From an uncultured Arenicella sp. (lineage in GTDB: Bacteria; Pseudomonadota; Gammaproteobacteria; Arenicellales; Arenicellaceae), in assembly GCA_937918955.1 (NCBI GenBank), contig CAKZRZ010000036.1, forward strand, positions 1 through 44,713: 44,713 nucleotides of DNA, written 5' to 3'. Position 1 is the stretch's first letter, and each line of letters opens with the position of its first letter. Position numbers and translations under genes: made by a program. Below, piece by piece: positions 7,592-16,434 of the stretch. The notes under the pieces are model-generated. The model was not told where the DNA came from and did no database searches. It was given only the letters and a program-made list of their open reading frames with translations.

Positions 7592-8752
7592 TTAGTCGTG
7601 AATACTTTTGTAGTTGTCTGAGAAGATATCTCGGCCAATAATCAACTTCATGATCTCCGATGAACCTGCATAAATTCGACTGATTCTGGCGTCGGTATAC
7701 ATGCGACTAATTTCGTACTCGTCCATAAAACCTGCCCCACCGTGCAACTGCACTCCAAGGTCAACCATTCGGCCTTGAATTTCACTGGTCTGGAGTTTGG
7801 CTTTAGCTCCTTCGATCGCCGTGAGCTTACCTTGATTCATAAGTTCAACGCAGTAGTCGACATAGCGTTGTGCCATATCAATTTCAGTATCCATCTCCGC
7901 CATTTTGAATTGCGTGTTCTGCATGTCTGATAACTTCTTTCCAAACATTTTTCGCTGCATAACAAACTCGCGCGTGATATCGAAAGCGCGTCTCGCTTCA
8001 GAGATATAACCCACCGCACCAAGTAGACGCTCTTCGGCTAAGCCGTGCATCAACTGGTAAAAACCTTTGCCTTCGGCTCCCAATACATTCTCTTTAGGGA
8101 TCTTTACGTTATTGAAAAACAGCTCAGCGGTATCTTGAGCTTTAAGGCCCATTTTCTCCAAATTACGACCACGCTCAAACCCTTCCATACCAGCTTCAAC
8201 AATGACCAATGTTAGGGCGTGCGAATGATCGATACCTTCTTGACGCGCGGCGACAATTATAATGTCGGCATTGATGCCGTTTGAAATATAGGTTTTAGAG
8301 CCATTTAGAACAAGGTGATCGCCCTCGTCACGTACGCTGCTGCGCATACCTGAAAGATCGCTACCGAAGTCTGGCTCGGTCATGGCAATAGCCAAAATTT
8401 TATCGCCGCTAACGCAATCGGGTAAAAAACGTTCGCGTTGCTCTTCAGTACCAAAGGATTTGAAGTAAGGGCCTACCAAACGACTATGCAAGCTATTGAA
8501 CCAGTCTCCACATCCAGCTCGGCTGGTTTCTTCGATGATAATCTGCTCGTAGCGAAAGTCGTTATCACCTAAACCACCATACTTTTCATCTGGCCAAATC
8601 ATTAAAAAACCTTGGTCACCGGCTTTCTTAAACGCGGAACGGTCAACGATGCCCGCTTTGCGCCATTCTTCCATATTCGGCTTAATTTCTTGATCGATAA
8701 ACTTGCGATAAGCTTGACGAAACATCACTTGTTCTTCGGTAAAATTTCTCAT
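7592..8752 (-). CDS. Acyl-CoA dehydrogenase (long-chain type)
   Basis: A 386-residue FAD enzyme of normal length. AMTEPDFGSDLSG (123-135) and NGSKTYISNG (150-159) are the flavin/substrate motifs, LHGGAGF (336-342) and RIYAGSSEIMKLIIGRDI (359-376) are the C-terminal signatures. In medium-chain enzymes the catalytic Glu lies in YEG near the C-terminus; here it is Ala362, while Glu241 in AEERLL matches the base position of long-chain and isovaleryl-CoA dehydrogenases. It catalyses the first step of acyl-CoA beta-oxidation or a related alpha,beta-dehydrogenation. Ribosome site is weak. It stands alone, 179 nt from the EamA gene. Confidence 0.9.
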   Translation of the reverse strand: MRNFTEEQVMFRQAYRKFIDQEIKPNMEEWRKAGIVDRSAFKKAGDQGFLMIWPDEKYGGLGDNDFRYEQIIIEETSRAGCGDWFNSLHSRLVGPYFKSFGTEEQRERFLPDCVSGDKILAIAMTEPDFGSDLSGMRSSVRDEGDHLVLNGSKTYISNGINADIIIVAARQEGIDHSHALTLVIVEAGMEGFERGRNLEKMGLKAQDTAELFFNNVKIPKENVLGAEGKGFYQLMHGLAEERLLGAVGYISEARRAFDITREFVMQRKMFGKKLSDMQNTQFKMAEMDTEIDMAQRYVDYCVELMNQGKLTAIEGAKAKLQTSEIQGRMVDLGVQLHGGAGFMDEYEISRMYTDARISRIYAGSSEIMKLIIGRDIFSDNYKSIHD

Positions 8753-8931
8753 AGTGCGGGCTCATTTGATTTATTGTTAATGGCTATGCGTTGATAGCAG
8801 TTTATGCTCAAGGCTATAACAAGCTCATGACTCTTATTAAGCTAGCTCAGGGCTGTATAAAATACGTTACGCCGATTACGTTTAAGCAACAATGACTAAG
8901 CTTATTAAGAAATAGGCAAAGCTTTTGTGAT

Positions 8932-9843
8932 TTAGCTTACTCTCTCGCCTCGTTGAGCGAGCGCTATACCGCCAACAATCAGGACTAGGCCACAAACATG
9001 ATACCAATGTAAAAGTTCTCCAAGTAAAATGATCGCCAGAAGAGTGCCTAACAATGGAACTAAATTTATGAACAAGCTCGCCGCATTAGAGCCAATTAGT
9101 TCAAGACCTCTGATCCAAAAAACTTGAGCGCACAAGGACGCAAACACTGCGGTGTAGAGCACAAGAATCCAACCAGTTCGATCTGGCCAAAGCAGTTTTT
9201 GATGAGAAAATTCAATAAAGACAAATGGCAAGGACGCTAACAATGCTGATATCGCCAATACAGTGATTAAACTAAGCCAGTGAATTTTAGGTTTTTTAGC
9301 CAACATCACCGAATACACGCCATAACAAGTGATGGCCGTTAGCATCAATAAATCGCCGACAACAAAACGCAGTTGAGTGAGCACCTGCCATTGGCCTTGT
9401 GCGATGATTGCGACAACCCCAAGAACGGTTATTGGAAACCCCAAGAGCTGGTGGTTATTTGCTCGCAAGCGATAGACCAGAAAATTCAATATAAAAATCG
9501 AAGCCGGCAATGCAGCTTGGATAATCGCAGCATTCATGGCCGTGGTGCTCTGCAACGCAAGGTACATAAGGTTATTAAACAGCGTAAACCCGATTAGCCC
9601 CAGCGAGAACACAAACGCTAAGCGAGGGCGAATAAGCTGCCAATCCTTTTTCAAATGCGGTAAAGAAACAACAATGACAATCGCACTAGCAAATAACCAC
9701 CTGAGCGAAGTAAGTACGAAAGGCGAGATGTGCCCAACGGCGAGCTTGCCGGCTATTGCATTTCCCGCCCAAAACAAGGTTGCTAGAAAAAGCAGTAGAT
9801 AAGGCTGGCTATAAAACCAAGCGAAAAAATGCTTGCCATTCAT
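8932..9843 (-). CDS. EamA/DMT-family transporter
   Basis: A 303-residue inner-membrane protein with about ten hydrophobic helices in two repeated EamA halves (about 15-140 and 160-295). LLFLATLFWAGNAIAGKL near the N-terminus is the usual first-helix signature. Family members export metabolites such as amino acids, but substrate cannot be predicted. It lies 77 nt downstream of leuA on the same strand, so an amino-acid export role is conceivable, though this rests on position only. Confidence 0.85.
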   Translation of the reverse strand: MNGKHFFAWFYSQPYLLLFLATLFWAGNAIAGKLAVGHISPFVLTSLRWLFASAIVIVVSLPHLKKDWQLIRPRLAFVFSLGLIGFTLFNNLMYLALQSTTAMNAAIIQAALPASIFILNFLVYRLRANNHQLLGFPITVLGVVAIIAQGQWQVLTQLRFVVGDLLMLTAITCYGVYSVMLAKKPKIHWLSLITVLAISALLASLPFVFIEFSHQKLLWPDRTGWILVLYTAVFASLCAQVFWIRGLELIGSNAASLFINLVPLLGTLLAIILLGELLHWYHVCGLVLIVGGIALAQRGERVS

Positions 9844-9920
9844 TTCAGCTAGCTCAAGGTAAATTAATCAACCTTTTAAATAAGCTTGAGTCACCCTGAA
9901 TGGCCCGAGCCACGGCGATC

Positions 9921-11567
9921 TTATACTCGAGCCACGGCGTTTAAAATCGCCCCAAGTGTCGCGCCTAGAATATCTTGACTTCGCCCAGCACCACAAACAC
10001 GTTGCGAATTGATGCTTAGCTGAACATAGGCCATCGCGTCCGACGCATCGTCTTGGCCAAGGGTGTGTTCATTGTATTCAATAATGACTAGATCTTTACC
10101 GACATGCTTACTCAAGGCAGAGGTAAATGCCTCTAACACACCTCGGCCTTCGCCATTGATTTCAACTTCGTTGTTACCATCGAAAATAACCGCTTCCATT
10201 GAATCTTGGCCGTCTTGTCGATTAACTTGATAACTTTTCATTCGCATTGAGTCTCGTGGCGCCAGGTAGGTACGCTTAAATAAGTCGGCTATCTGTTCGC
10301 CTGATACTTCAGCCTCTGTGTTCTCAGCTTCTTGTTGAACCACTGGACTAAAATCGACCTGCAACCAGCGCGGCATCTTTATGCCATGCTCTTGTTCCAA
10401 AACATAGGCCACACCCCCCTTGCCTGATTGCGAGTTAATACGAATGACCTCTTGATAATTTCGACCTAGATCACGCGGATCAATTGGTAGATAAGCCACC
10501 TCCCAAGTTTCACCTTCTTGATACAAAGCTAAACATTTGTTGATGGCATCCTGATGGCTGCCCGAGAACGCCGCGAATACAAGCTCGCCAGCGTAAGGGT
10601 GACGCGGATGCACTTTCAATTGAGTACACTTTTCCACCACGTTTATGATTCGATCCATTCGAGAGAAATCTAGTTCTGGGTCGACGCCAGCGCTGTAGAG
10701 ATTCATCGCCATCGTAACAATGTCCATATTGCCGGTTCGTTCACCGTTGCCTAACAAGGTACCTTCGACTCGATCAGCCCCTGCTAATACACCCAACTCA
10801 GATGCAGCTACGCCACAACCTCGGTCGTTATGCGTATGTAAACTCACAATTATTGATTCGCGGTTTTTAATGTTGTCACAGAACCACTCAATTTGGTCTG
10901 CGTAGACATTTGGTGTAGCCACTTCCACGGTAGCCGGCAAATTTAAGATAACTTTCTGTTCAGAGGTCGGTTGCCATACGTCGACTACCGCATCGCAAAC
11001 CTCCACCGCATAGTCGATCTCAGTACCCGTAAAACTTTCGGGGGAATATTGAAACTGCCATTGTGTTTCAGGCTGCTTAGCCGCGTTTTCTCTAACCCAT
11101 CGCGCACCATTAACCGCAATCTCTTTTATTTGTTCTCTTGAGGCCTTAAACACCTGTTCGCGTTGCACCGTAGAGGTTGAATTATAAACGTGTACGATGG
11201 CACTTTTAGCTCCAACCAAAGACTCATAGGTACGATCGATCAATTCTTTGCGCGCCTGAGTGAGCACTTGAATCGTCACATCATCAGGAATTAAATTTTC
11301 AACAATCAGCTTTCGAACAAAATCAAAGTCGGTTTGCGACGCTGCTGGAAAACCAACTTCAATTTGCTTAAATCCAACGCTCAATAACATCTCGAACATC
11401 TCGAGTTTTTGCGCAGGCGTCATAGGTTCAATCAAAGCTTGATTGCCATCGCGCAGGTCAACACTGCACCAAGCAGGCGAAACATCTATCACTTTATTTG
11501 GCCAACGGCGGTCGGTCTTATTGACAGTGACAATTTTGGTGTACTTAGTGTGATCGAAACGAGTCAT
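9921..11567 (-). CDS. leuA: 2-isopropylmalate synthase (type 2, long form)
   Basis: A 548-residue enzyme for the first committed step of leucine synthesis (acetyl-CoA plus 2-oxoisovalerate). DLRDGNQALIEPM (37-49) holds the metal-binding Asp and catalytic Arg, SLHTHNDRG holds the metal-binding His pair, and LLGNGERTGN closes the TIM-barrel signature. The C-terminal about 130 residues form the leucine-feedback regulatory domain, ending with ILGATLGAILNAVARV. The length and N-terminal motif fit the form shared with actinobacteria rather than the E. coli type. It is divergent from an Lrp/AsnC gene across a 147-nt AT-rich region, which suggests leucine-responsive control. Confidence 0.95.
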   Translation of the reverse strand: MTRFDHTKYTKIVTVNKTDRRWPNKVIDVSPAWCSVDLRDGNQALIEPMTPAQKLEMFEMLLSVGFKQIEVGFPAASQTDFDFVRKLIVENLIPDDVTIQVLTQARKELIDRTYESLVGAKSAIVHVYNSTSTVQREQVFKASREQIKEIAVNGARWVRENAAKQPETQWQFQYSPESFTGTEIDYAVEVCDAVVDVWQPTSEQKVILNLPATVEVATPNVYADQIEWFCDNIKNRESIIVSLHTHNDRGCGVAASELGVLAGADRVEGTLLGNGERTGNMDIVTMAMNLYSAGVDPELDFSRMDRIINVVEKCTQLKVHPRHPYAGELVFAAFSGSHQDAINKCLALYQEGETWEVAYLPIDPRDLGRNYQEVIRINSQSGKGGVAYVLEQEHGIKMPRWLQVDFSPVVQQEAENTEAEVSGEQIADLFKRTYLAPRDSMRMKSYQVNRQDGQDSMEAVIFDGNNEVEINGEGRGVLEAFTSALSKHVGKDLVIIEYNEHTLGQDDASDAMAYVQLSINSQRVCGAGRSQDILGATLGAILNAVARV

Positions 11568-11601
11568 TTGAAGATATAAATTGGGTTACTAGATTAGGCA
11601 G

Positions 11602-11607
11602 AGTATA
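11602..11607 (-). promoter_or_regulatory. Candidate -10 element for leuA
   Basis: TATACT on the minus strand, 35 nt before the leuA ATG, matches the consensus at five of six positions. No good -35 is seen 17 nt away, which would fit an activator-dependent promoter. Confidence 0.35.
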
Positions 11608-11630
11608 GCTACTAAGCGTGAGCTTTTTTG

Positions 11631-11651
11631 ACTAAATAATTACTAAATAAT
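11631..11651. repeat. Two direct ACTAAATAAT repeats, 11-nt period
   Basis: ACTAAATAAT occurs at 11631-11640 and 11642-11651 in the leuA/lrp intergenic region, so the copies fall on the same face of the DNA about one helical turn apart. An AT-rich repeat of this spacing can mark bending or cooperative regulator binding. Confidence 0.45.
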
Positions 11652-11659
11652 AAATAAAT

Positions 11660-11674
11660 TAGCTATATTAGCTC
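11660..11674. promoter_or_regulatory. Candidate Lrp-type operator between leuA and lrp-like gene
   Basis: AGCTA-TAT-TAGCT at 11661-11673 is an inverted repeat with a 3-nt centre. The 15-nt frame at 11660-11674 fits about ten of fifteen positions of the E. coli Lrp consensus as I remember it. It lies in the divergent region and could serve both genes. Confidence 0.35.
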
Positions 11675-11714
11675 AATATTTCTATATTTATAGTCATTTA
11701 ACCCGACCAAGAAG

Positions 11715-12176
11715 ATGAAAATAGACAAAGTCGACAAGCTAATACTAAAAGAGCTCCAAGCCAATGCGAGAATCAGCAATTTGGAGCTAGCTGAGAAAGT
11801 CAATCTCTCGCCCACGCCCTGCGCGCGACGAGTTAAGCACCTTGAAGAATCTGGCATTATCACCGACCACATTACCTTGCTGGACAGTGAAAAACTCGGC
11901 CTAAACCTCACGGCTATGATTTCAGTCACTATGGAAAAGCACACCGCAGATTTATTTGAAAAATTTGAACGCGATGCGGCTGACCTACCTGAAGTAATAG
12001 ATTGCTACTTAGTCACGGGGCAAGATTCTGACTTTCTAATCAAAGCCTTGATACGAGATATGCGACACTACGAGGAGTTCTTACTTCGCCGCCTAACCAA
12101 GCTTGATGGTGTCAGTGGTGTCCACACTAGCTTTGTATTGCGACAACCCATTCGCAAACACCAATTGCCGCTCTAA
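11715..12176 (+). CDS. Lrp/AsnC-family transcriptional regulator
   Basis: A 153-residue DNA-binding protein. Residues 1-60 form the AsnC-type winged helix-turn-helix (DKVDKLILKELQANARIS, then LAEKVNLSPTPCARRVKHLE), and 65-145 form the RAM/ACT-like ligand and oligomerisation domain (CYLVTGQDSDFLIKALIRD). Members bind amino acids, assemble as octamers or hexadecamers and control amino-acid metabolism. The divergent leuA gene makes branched-chain amino acid control likely. The gene ends 3 nt before the serine hydrolase gene, so the two are co-transcribed. Confidence 0.93.
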   Translation: MKIDKVDKLILKELQANARISNLELAEKVNLSPTPCARRVKHLEESGIITDHITLLDSEKLGLNLTAMISVTMEKHTADLFEKFERDAADLPEVIDCYLVTGQDSDFLIKALIRDMRHYEEFLLRRLTKLDGVSGVHTSFVLRQPIRKHQLPL

Positions 12177-12179
12177 AAT

Positions 12180-13331
12180 ATGACTATAATAAAAAAAGTA
12201 CTCGCCGCGTTTGTCGCCCTTGTTATGCTTTTTGTTGCAGGCCTTTATGCCACTGGCACTGACTTTATCATTACCAGCGTTAAGCGAACCTATCTGGTCG
12301 GTAACGTAACAGCCAACATCAATGATTACCAACAGTTCGAAACCAATTTCATCGAGGCCGGGCAAGCTCAGCCAATTCCAAACCACCCCAAAATAAACAG
12401 CAAAACCCTAGACGAAAATTTTAGGAAAGAGCTAGAAAGCTTAAACGCAGCAGCCTTTCTTGTCGTTAAGGACGATCAGCTTATATTTGAAGAGTATCTA
12501 TCAGGCTATAACGATCGAAACAAAACCAATTCATTTTCGATGGCCAAAACGGTAACGACAATGCTCCTTGGCATTGCCATTGAGGAAGGATATGTGCGTG
12601 ACCTAGACCAACCCATAACCGACTTTATTCCGGAATTTAAAAATGACCCTATTGGCAAAACCGCAACCGTGCGGCAACTGTCTTTGATGAATTCAGGTTA
12701 TGAATGGGACGAACAATATTACACTCCGTTTAGCCCAACGGTTGAACTTTACTATGGCGACGACGTCACCGAATTCACGACTGGCCGCTCGTTTTCGGCC
12801 GAGCCTGGAACATTTTGGGAGTACTCTAGCGCGTCGACCCAATTGCTTGGCATCTTCTTGCTACGAGCATTACAGAAACCGCTGGGCAATATTAGCCTCA
12901 GCGACTATCTCAGCGACAAATTATGGAAACCTATGGGCATGAACGATGATGCTCTATGGCATACCGATAATAAAGGTATGGAGCTTACCTATTGCTGCCT
13001 CAATACTAACGCACGTAATTACGCCAAACTGGGCATGCTACTAATGAATAAGGGTAAATGGAATAATCAGCAGCTCATTCCAGAAGCTTTTGTGGAAGAA
13101 ATGCTAAAGCCAGAAGGCACATCGTACTATGGACTCTCCACTTGGTTAAGCGACGGCCAACAACCTGCATTTTACGCCTTTAGCGGACACCTAGGCCAAT
13201 TCATTATCAATGTGCCGGAGCATAAAATGGTGGTCGTTAGACTCGGTGAGAAAGCTCACCCGAGCCAAGACGTTTTAAAAGACACCTTACCAAAGTTAAT
13301 CGACGAAGCCCTAAAAGTGTCTGTCGACTAG
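12180..13331 (+). CDS. Serine hydrolase of the class C beta-lactamase/esterase family
   Basis: A 383-residue protein anchored or exported by an N-terminal hydrophobic segment (7-25). S120-M-A-K123 is the SxxK nucleophile motif, Y215-S-S is the second motif, and H337-L-G is the third motif where lactamases have K/H-T-G. The fold (PF00144) includes esterases, D-aminopeptidases and EstB-like enzymes; true beta-lactamase activity cannot be claimed. It starts 3 nt after the Lrp-like gene stop, an unexpected pairing. A 325-nt untranslated stretch separates it from a strong terminator. Confidence 0.85.
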   Translation: MTIIKKVLAAFVALVMLFVAGLYATGTDFIITSVKRTYLVGNVTANINDYQQFETNFIEAGQAQPIPNHPKINSKTLDENFRKELESLNAAAFLVVKDDQLIFEEYLSGYNDRNKTNSFSMAKTVTTMLLGIAIEEGYVRDLDQPITDFIPEFKNDPIGKTATVRQLSLMNSGYEWDEQYYTPFSPTVELYYGDDVTEFTTGRSFSAEPGTFWEYSSASTQLLGIFLLRALQKPLGNISLSDYLSDKLWKPMGMNDDALWHTDNKGMELTYCCLNTNARNYAKLGMLLMNKGKWNNQQLIPEAFVEEMLKPEGTSYYGLSTWLSDGQQPAFYAFSGHLGQFIINVPEHKMVVVRLGEKAHPSQDVLKDTLPKLIDEALKVSVD

Positions 13332-13726
13332 ATGCTATATCAAGTAACGTTAGGTAGTCTGACGCTCTAATATTTTTAACAATAAGTCTAGCATCTACTA
13401 ATTTATTCATATCATTCGATAAATCTAAGTGATATTTGGGTTGTTTATCGCGCGACACAAGAGTAAAGTGGTGGTGAGGTTATTTAAGATTATGTCTGGG
13501 GGATAGAATCTAAAGTATAGAGTTTGGCAGTCCTCAGTAACTCGAGATTGTCAAATTCAGTGGAAGGGATTTCACTGGCAACCTCAAATGCGCTTATGCG
13601 ACAACTTTGGTCTTTCTTACCCCGAAGCCAATCTTAGTCGCCGGCGTTTTAATAAGACGGCTTCCAGCACTCCAACCCTGCTGCGAAGCCGTTTTTTATT
13701 TTGAACTCGCAAATATTGTTAACAGC
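13332..13726. other. 395-nt gap: structured non-coding stretch between convergent genes
   Basis: No supported coding frame. The plus strand can fold into successive hairpins: a 10-bp stem with G-U pairs (13522-13531 with 13547-13556), a short CAGTG/CACTG stem (13558-13562 with 13573-13577), then the terminator stem at 13657-13692. This is either a long 3' untranslated region of the serine hydrolase gene or a small RNA with its own promoter; no convincing promoter is seen. Confidence 0.4.
13657..13699 (+). terminator. Strong intrinsic terminator, possibly bidirectional
   Basis: Arms ACGGCTTCCAGCA (13657-13669) and TGCTGCGAAGCCGT (13679-13692) pair over 13 bp with one bulged C, closing a 9-nt loop. 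On the plus strand six T residues follow (13692-13697), then ATTTTG. It also lies 35 nt beyond the stop of the minus-strand thioesterase gene, where the following sequence (CTTATTAAAA) is a weaker U-tract, so it may serve both directions. Confidence 0.8.
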
Positions 13727-14167
13727 TTATGTAGCACCGGCATGATCGACAACAACTCCAGGCGCACCCTGCTCAAGCTTTTGCTTTAGGTTTTCAGGTA
13801 TGGGTGTTTTGTTGAACTCAGTCGCGCTCACCATGACATATACAATTTCAGCTGTAGCAACAAGTTCTTGGGTCGAGAACTGAGTGATCTCAAAATCAAG
13901 ACGATACGAGGTATTGCCAATGTGACCCGCTTTAACGCTGATTGCCAAAACATCGTCAAACCGTGAGGACGCTCTCCATGAAATGTTCAAATTCACAACC
14001 TGACTATCGATACCCATCGCTAGCACCTGGTTGTAGGCTCCCCAAGTGTGGCGTGTGAATTCAGTAGCAGCAACGTCGATAAACTCAGCGTATTTACCAT
14101 TAAAGACAACTTTTTGAGCGTCACAATCAGAATAACGAACACGCAATAAATGAGTGAAGTCTGCCAT
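13727..14167 (-). CDS. Acyl-CoA thioesterase, 4HBT/YbgC hotdog family
   Basis: A 146-residue hotdog-fold protein. RVRYSDCDAQKVVFNGKYAE (9-28) is the family signature, and Asp16 matches the catalytic Asp17 of 4-hydroxybenzoyl-CoA thioesterase. It hydrolyses a CoA thioester in the cytoplasm; chain preference is unknown. An AGGTAA stretch about 8 nt upstream may be the ribosome site. It is the last gene of the argB-to-thioesterase run, 32 nt after the cupin gene. Confidence 0.85.
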   Translation of the reverse strand: MADFTHLLRVRYSDCDAQKVVFNGKYAEFIDVAATEFTRHTWGAYNQVLAMGIDSQVVNLNISWRASSRFDDVLAISVKAGHIGNTSYRLDFEITQFSTQELVATAEIVYVMVSATEFNKTPIPENLKQKLEQGAPGVVVDHAGAT

Positions 14168-14199
14168 CGAAGTTTACCTATTGAATTGAGATCTAAGTT

Positions 14200-14568
14200 T
14201 TAGATCCATACATCAGTTTTCGCTGTTAACGCTCCGCCTTCAGCCTCACCCGTATTGACCACGCCACGGGGCTCAATTAATAGAAGCTGTGTCTCACTTT
14301 TGGCGAAAGGTTTGTGTGGTACTCCTTTAGGAACCACAAACATTTCTCCAGCATTAAGATCAACCGAGCCATCTTCAAAATCAATTCGCAAACAACCGTC
14401 TAATACAATAAATGTCTCGTCCGTATTGGCATGACTGTGAAACACAAACTCGCCTTCAACCTTAGCAAGTTTAAATTGGTAGTCGTTCATTTCGGCAATG
14501 ACCTTCGGCGCCCAATGCTCAGTGAATAGTCCGAATTTATTGTTAAAATTGATTGATTGGTATGTCAT
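14200..14568 (-). CDS. Small cupin-domain protein
   Basis: A 122-residue single cupin barrel. His44, His46, Glu51 (motif 1, HSHANTDE) and His85 (motif 2, PKGVPHKP) form the usual metal-binding set. Proteins of this shape are found as isomerases, dioxygenases or sensors; no specific role can be assigned. It starts 9 nt after the EamA gene stop. Confidence 0.85.
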   Translation of the reverse strand: MTYQSINFNNKFGLFTEHWAPKVIAEMNDYQFKLAKVEGEFVFHSHANTDETFIVLDGCLRIDFEDGSVDLNAGEMFVVPKGVPHKPFAKSETQLLLIEPRGVVNTGEAEGGALTAKTDVWI

Positions 14569-14577
14569 GTAAGCGTG

Positions 14578-15477
14578 TTACGGTTTAGCTATTTGAAGTG
14601 GTGCTCGCTTGGCAAGCAACACAAGAAGTATACCACCCAGGGTTAACAATGAGGCGATGATCAAACGACTCGAGAGCACTTCATTTGCAAACAGGACCCC
14701 GCCCAGTGACGCAATGATAGGCACAAGCAATTGCATCACTCCCGCTTGGGTGCTAGTGAGTTGTGGTAAAGCCGCATACCAAATTGCATAACCTAAACCA
14801 GAGGTGAGCGCGCCAGACGCGATCGCCAAAAACCAAGTTTGCGGCGACGCATGCAAACCGCTTGCAAACGGAAAAACCAAAAAGGGAAGTAGCAGCAGCG
14901 CGACAAAAGCCAATGACAGAGTAAAATTCGATGTGGTGTCGACAAGCGGGTTCTCAGAGCCCTGCCCCAAAACGGTGTAAACGCCCCAAGCGATACCTGA
15001 AACGCTCATCATGAGAAAGCCAATTAATGAAGGTTTGCTTAACTCAGGAAAAACTAAATAAACCAAGCCAGAGCAGGATATCAATAAACCCAGCCATTCA
15101 AATAGTGACAAGCGATTACCCTTAAATAAATTAATCAAAACCATGGTGATTTGTACTGAGCCAAATAAGATCAACGCCCCAACACCCGTTTCTAAACTTA
15201 CGTAAGCAAATGAAAATAAAGCGGCATAGGCGAATAACATTAGACTTGATGCCCAGGCTAGATTTCGTGGTCGGCCCGAAAGAGCAACGGATTTCACCTC
15301 AACTGAGCCGTTAAGCTTTAGTAGAAATAACAAAGCCACGGCACCAGCGACAAGACGAATAGCAGTAAAGCTCGCGGCGTCGATCTCACCATTGCTAAGC
15401 GCCAATCGGCACAATACTGAATTGCCAGCGAACGCGATTAAAGCGAGGCTAGATAGAGCTGCAGTTTTAAAATTCAT
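14578..15477 (-). CDS. EamA/DMT-family transporter (second of an overlapping pair)
   Basis: A 299-residue inner-membrane protein with about ten helices. I place the start at the ATG at 15477, which overlaps the stop of the upstream EamA gene by four bases (ATGA) and leaves a standard N-terminus (MNFKTAALSSLALIAFAGNS); an upstream in-frame ATG would add 36 basic, non-membrane residues encoded inside the neighbour. The two EamA halves lie at about 5-130 and 145-285. Substrate unknown. Tight overlap with the neighbouring paralogue suggests that the two are made in equal amounts and may pair. Confidence 0.85.
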   Translation of the reverse strand: MNFKTAALSSLALIAFAGNSVLCRLALSNGEIDAASFTAIRLVAGAVALLFLLKLNGSVEVKSVALSGRPRNLAWASSLMLFAYAALFSFAYVSLETGVGALILFGSVQITMVLINLFKGNRLSLFEWLGLLISCSGLVYLVFPELSKPSLIGFLMMSVSGIAWGVYTVLGQGSENPLVDTTSNFTLSLAFVALLLLPFLVFPFASGLHASPQTWFLAIASGALTSGLGYAIWYAALPQLTSTQAGVMQLLVPIIASLGGVLFANEVLSSRLIIASLLTLGGILLVLLAKRAPLQIAKP

Positions 15478-16388
15478 GGAATGGGGTTCCCGCCGAATAA
15501 ACCGAGAAAAACTAATACTCCGCCGAACGTTAAAGTAACGCCAGCGACCTTGCGGAAATTGAAAGTTTCCTTCAAAAATAGCCAAGCCATCAATACGATG
15601 AAAACATTCGCCGTTTCATTTAGAACTGACGCGACCGACGCATCGGCGTACTTAAACCCGCCTAGCCAAAACAGTAAGGCGAGATAAGAGCCGATGAAAC
15701 TTGCTAGCACAATATGTATCCAACGATGATTGCCCTCTCGCACGGCGACTAACGTGCTAGCAACTTCACCTTTATACCCGAGAAAGATCAACATGCCGAT
15801 CACGCCAGCCAACATACGCAAACTCACCATCCAGAAAAAACCGTCGTTCTCTAGAATAGGCTTCATCGCCACTACACCGGCAGCAGTAAAAAATACAGAT
15901 GCCGCGGCCAGTGCCACTCCTTTTAGAAAAACACCCTGCTTAACTGATTGATAGCTACGCTGATAGACAACAACCAGAATACCCGCCAATACCATGATAA
16001 AACCCAGCCATTGCCAGAGCGCCAAGGTTTCATGTAAAAAGATGATGGACAACATCACCACAAAAGGGCTGTATAGACTGGCAACAATGGCAGTTCTGCC
16101 TGCCCCTAAATTGCGAAGCGCTTGCAAATACCAAGTGTCGGCCACCGCGATACCAAAATAACCACTGGCGAACAAGATGATCCATTCTAAGGAACTCAGG
16201 ATTGGCATCTGAATGCCTTCTAGAAAAAGTGCAGTCGGCAGAAGTAGTGACAAACCCAGAATGTTTTTAACCAAATTTAGTGTATTGGCACTCATACTTT
16301 CGCCAACATATTTAAACAAGACCACAGCGCTCGCCCACATTAGCGCGCAAGCGAGCGCGAAGACTTCGCCAAAATTTTCTATTGCCAT
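15474..16388 (-). CDS. EamA/DMT-family transporter (first of an overlapping pair)
   Basis: A 304-residue inner-membrane protein with about ten helices in two EamA repeats (about 8-135 and 150-290). I use the ATG at 16388 (MAIENFGEVFALACALMWAS); a TTG at 16406 is the only other in-frame start nearby. It overlaps the next EamA gene by ATGA. The gene lies 46 nt after modC, and no terminator is seen between them. Substrate unknown. Confidence 0.85.
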   Translation of the reverse strand: MAIENFGEVFALACALMWASAVVLFKYVGESMSANTLNLVKNILGLSLLLPTALFLEGIQMPILSSLEWIILFASGYFGIAVADTWYLQALRNLGAGRTAIVASLYSPFVVMLSIIFLHETLALWQWLGFIMVLAGILVVVYQRSYQSVKQGVFLKGVALAAASVFFTAAGVVAMKPILENDGFFWMVSLRMLAGVIGMLIFLGYKGEVASTLVAVREGNHRWIHIVLASFIGSYLALLFWLGGFKYADASVASVLNETANVFIVLMAWLFLKETFNFRKVAGVTLTFGGVLVFLGLFGGNPIP

Positions 16389-16434
16389 AAACCCAATACC
16401 CAACAAGCCTTATAAACTGATGTCAAAATCCACG

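Noticed and set aside
9906-9939. 12-bp direct repeat CGAGCCACGGCG (9906-9917 and 9928-9939) at the end of leuA
   Set aside because: One copy is the leuA C-terminal codons; probably a small local duplication with no visible function.
13237-13458. 73-residue minus-strand open frame across the serine hydrolase end
   Set aside because: It overlaps a strong gene on the other strand, and its protein has no recognisable pattern.
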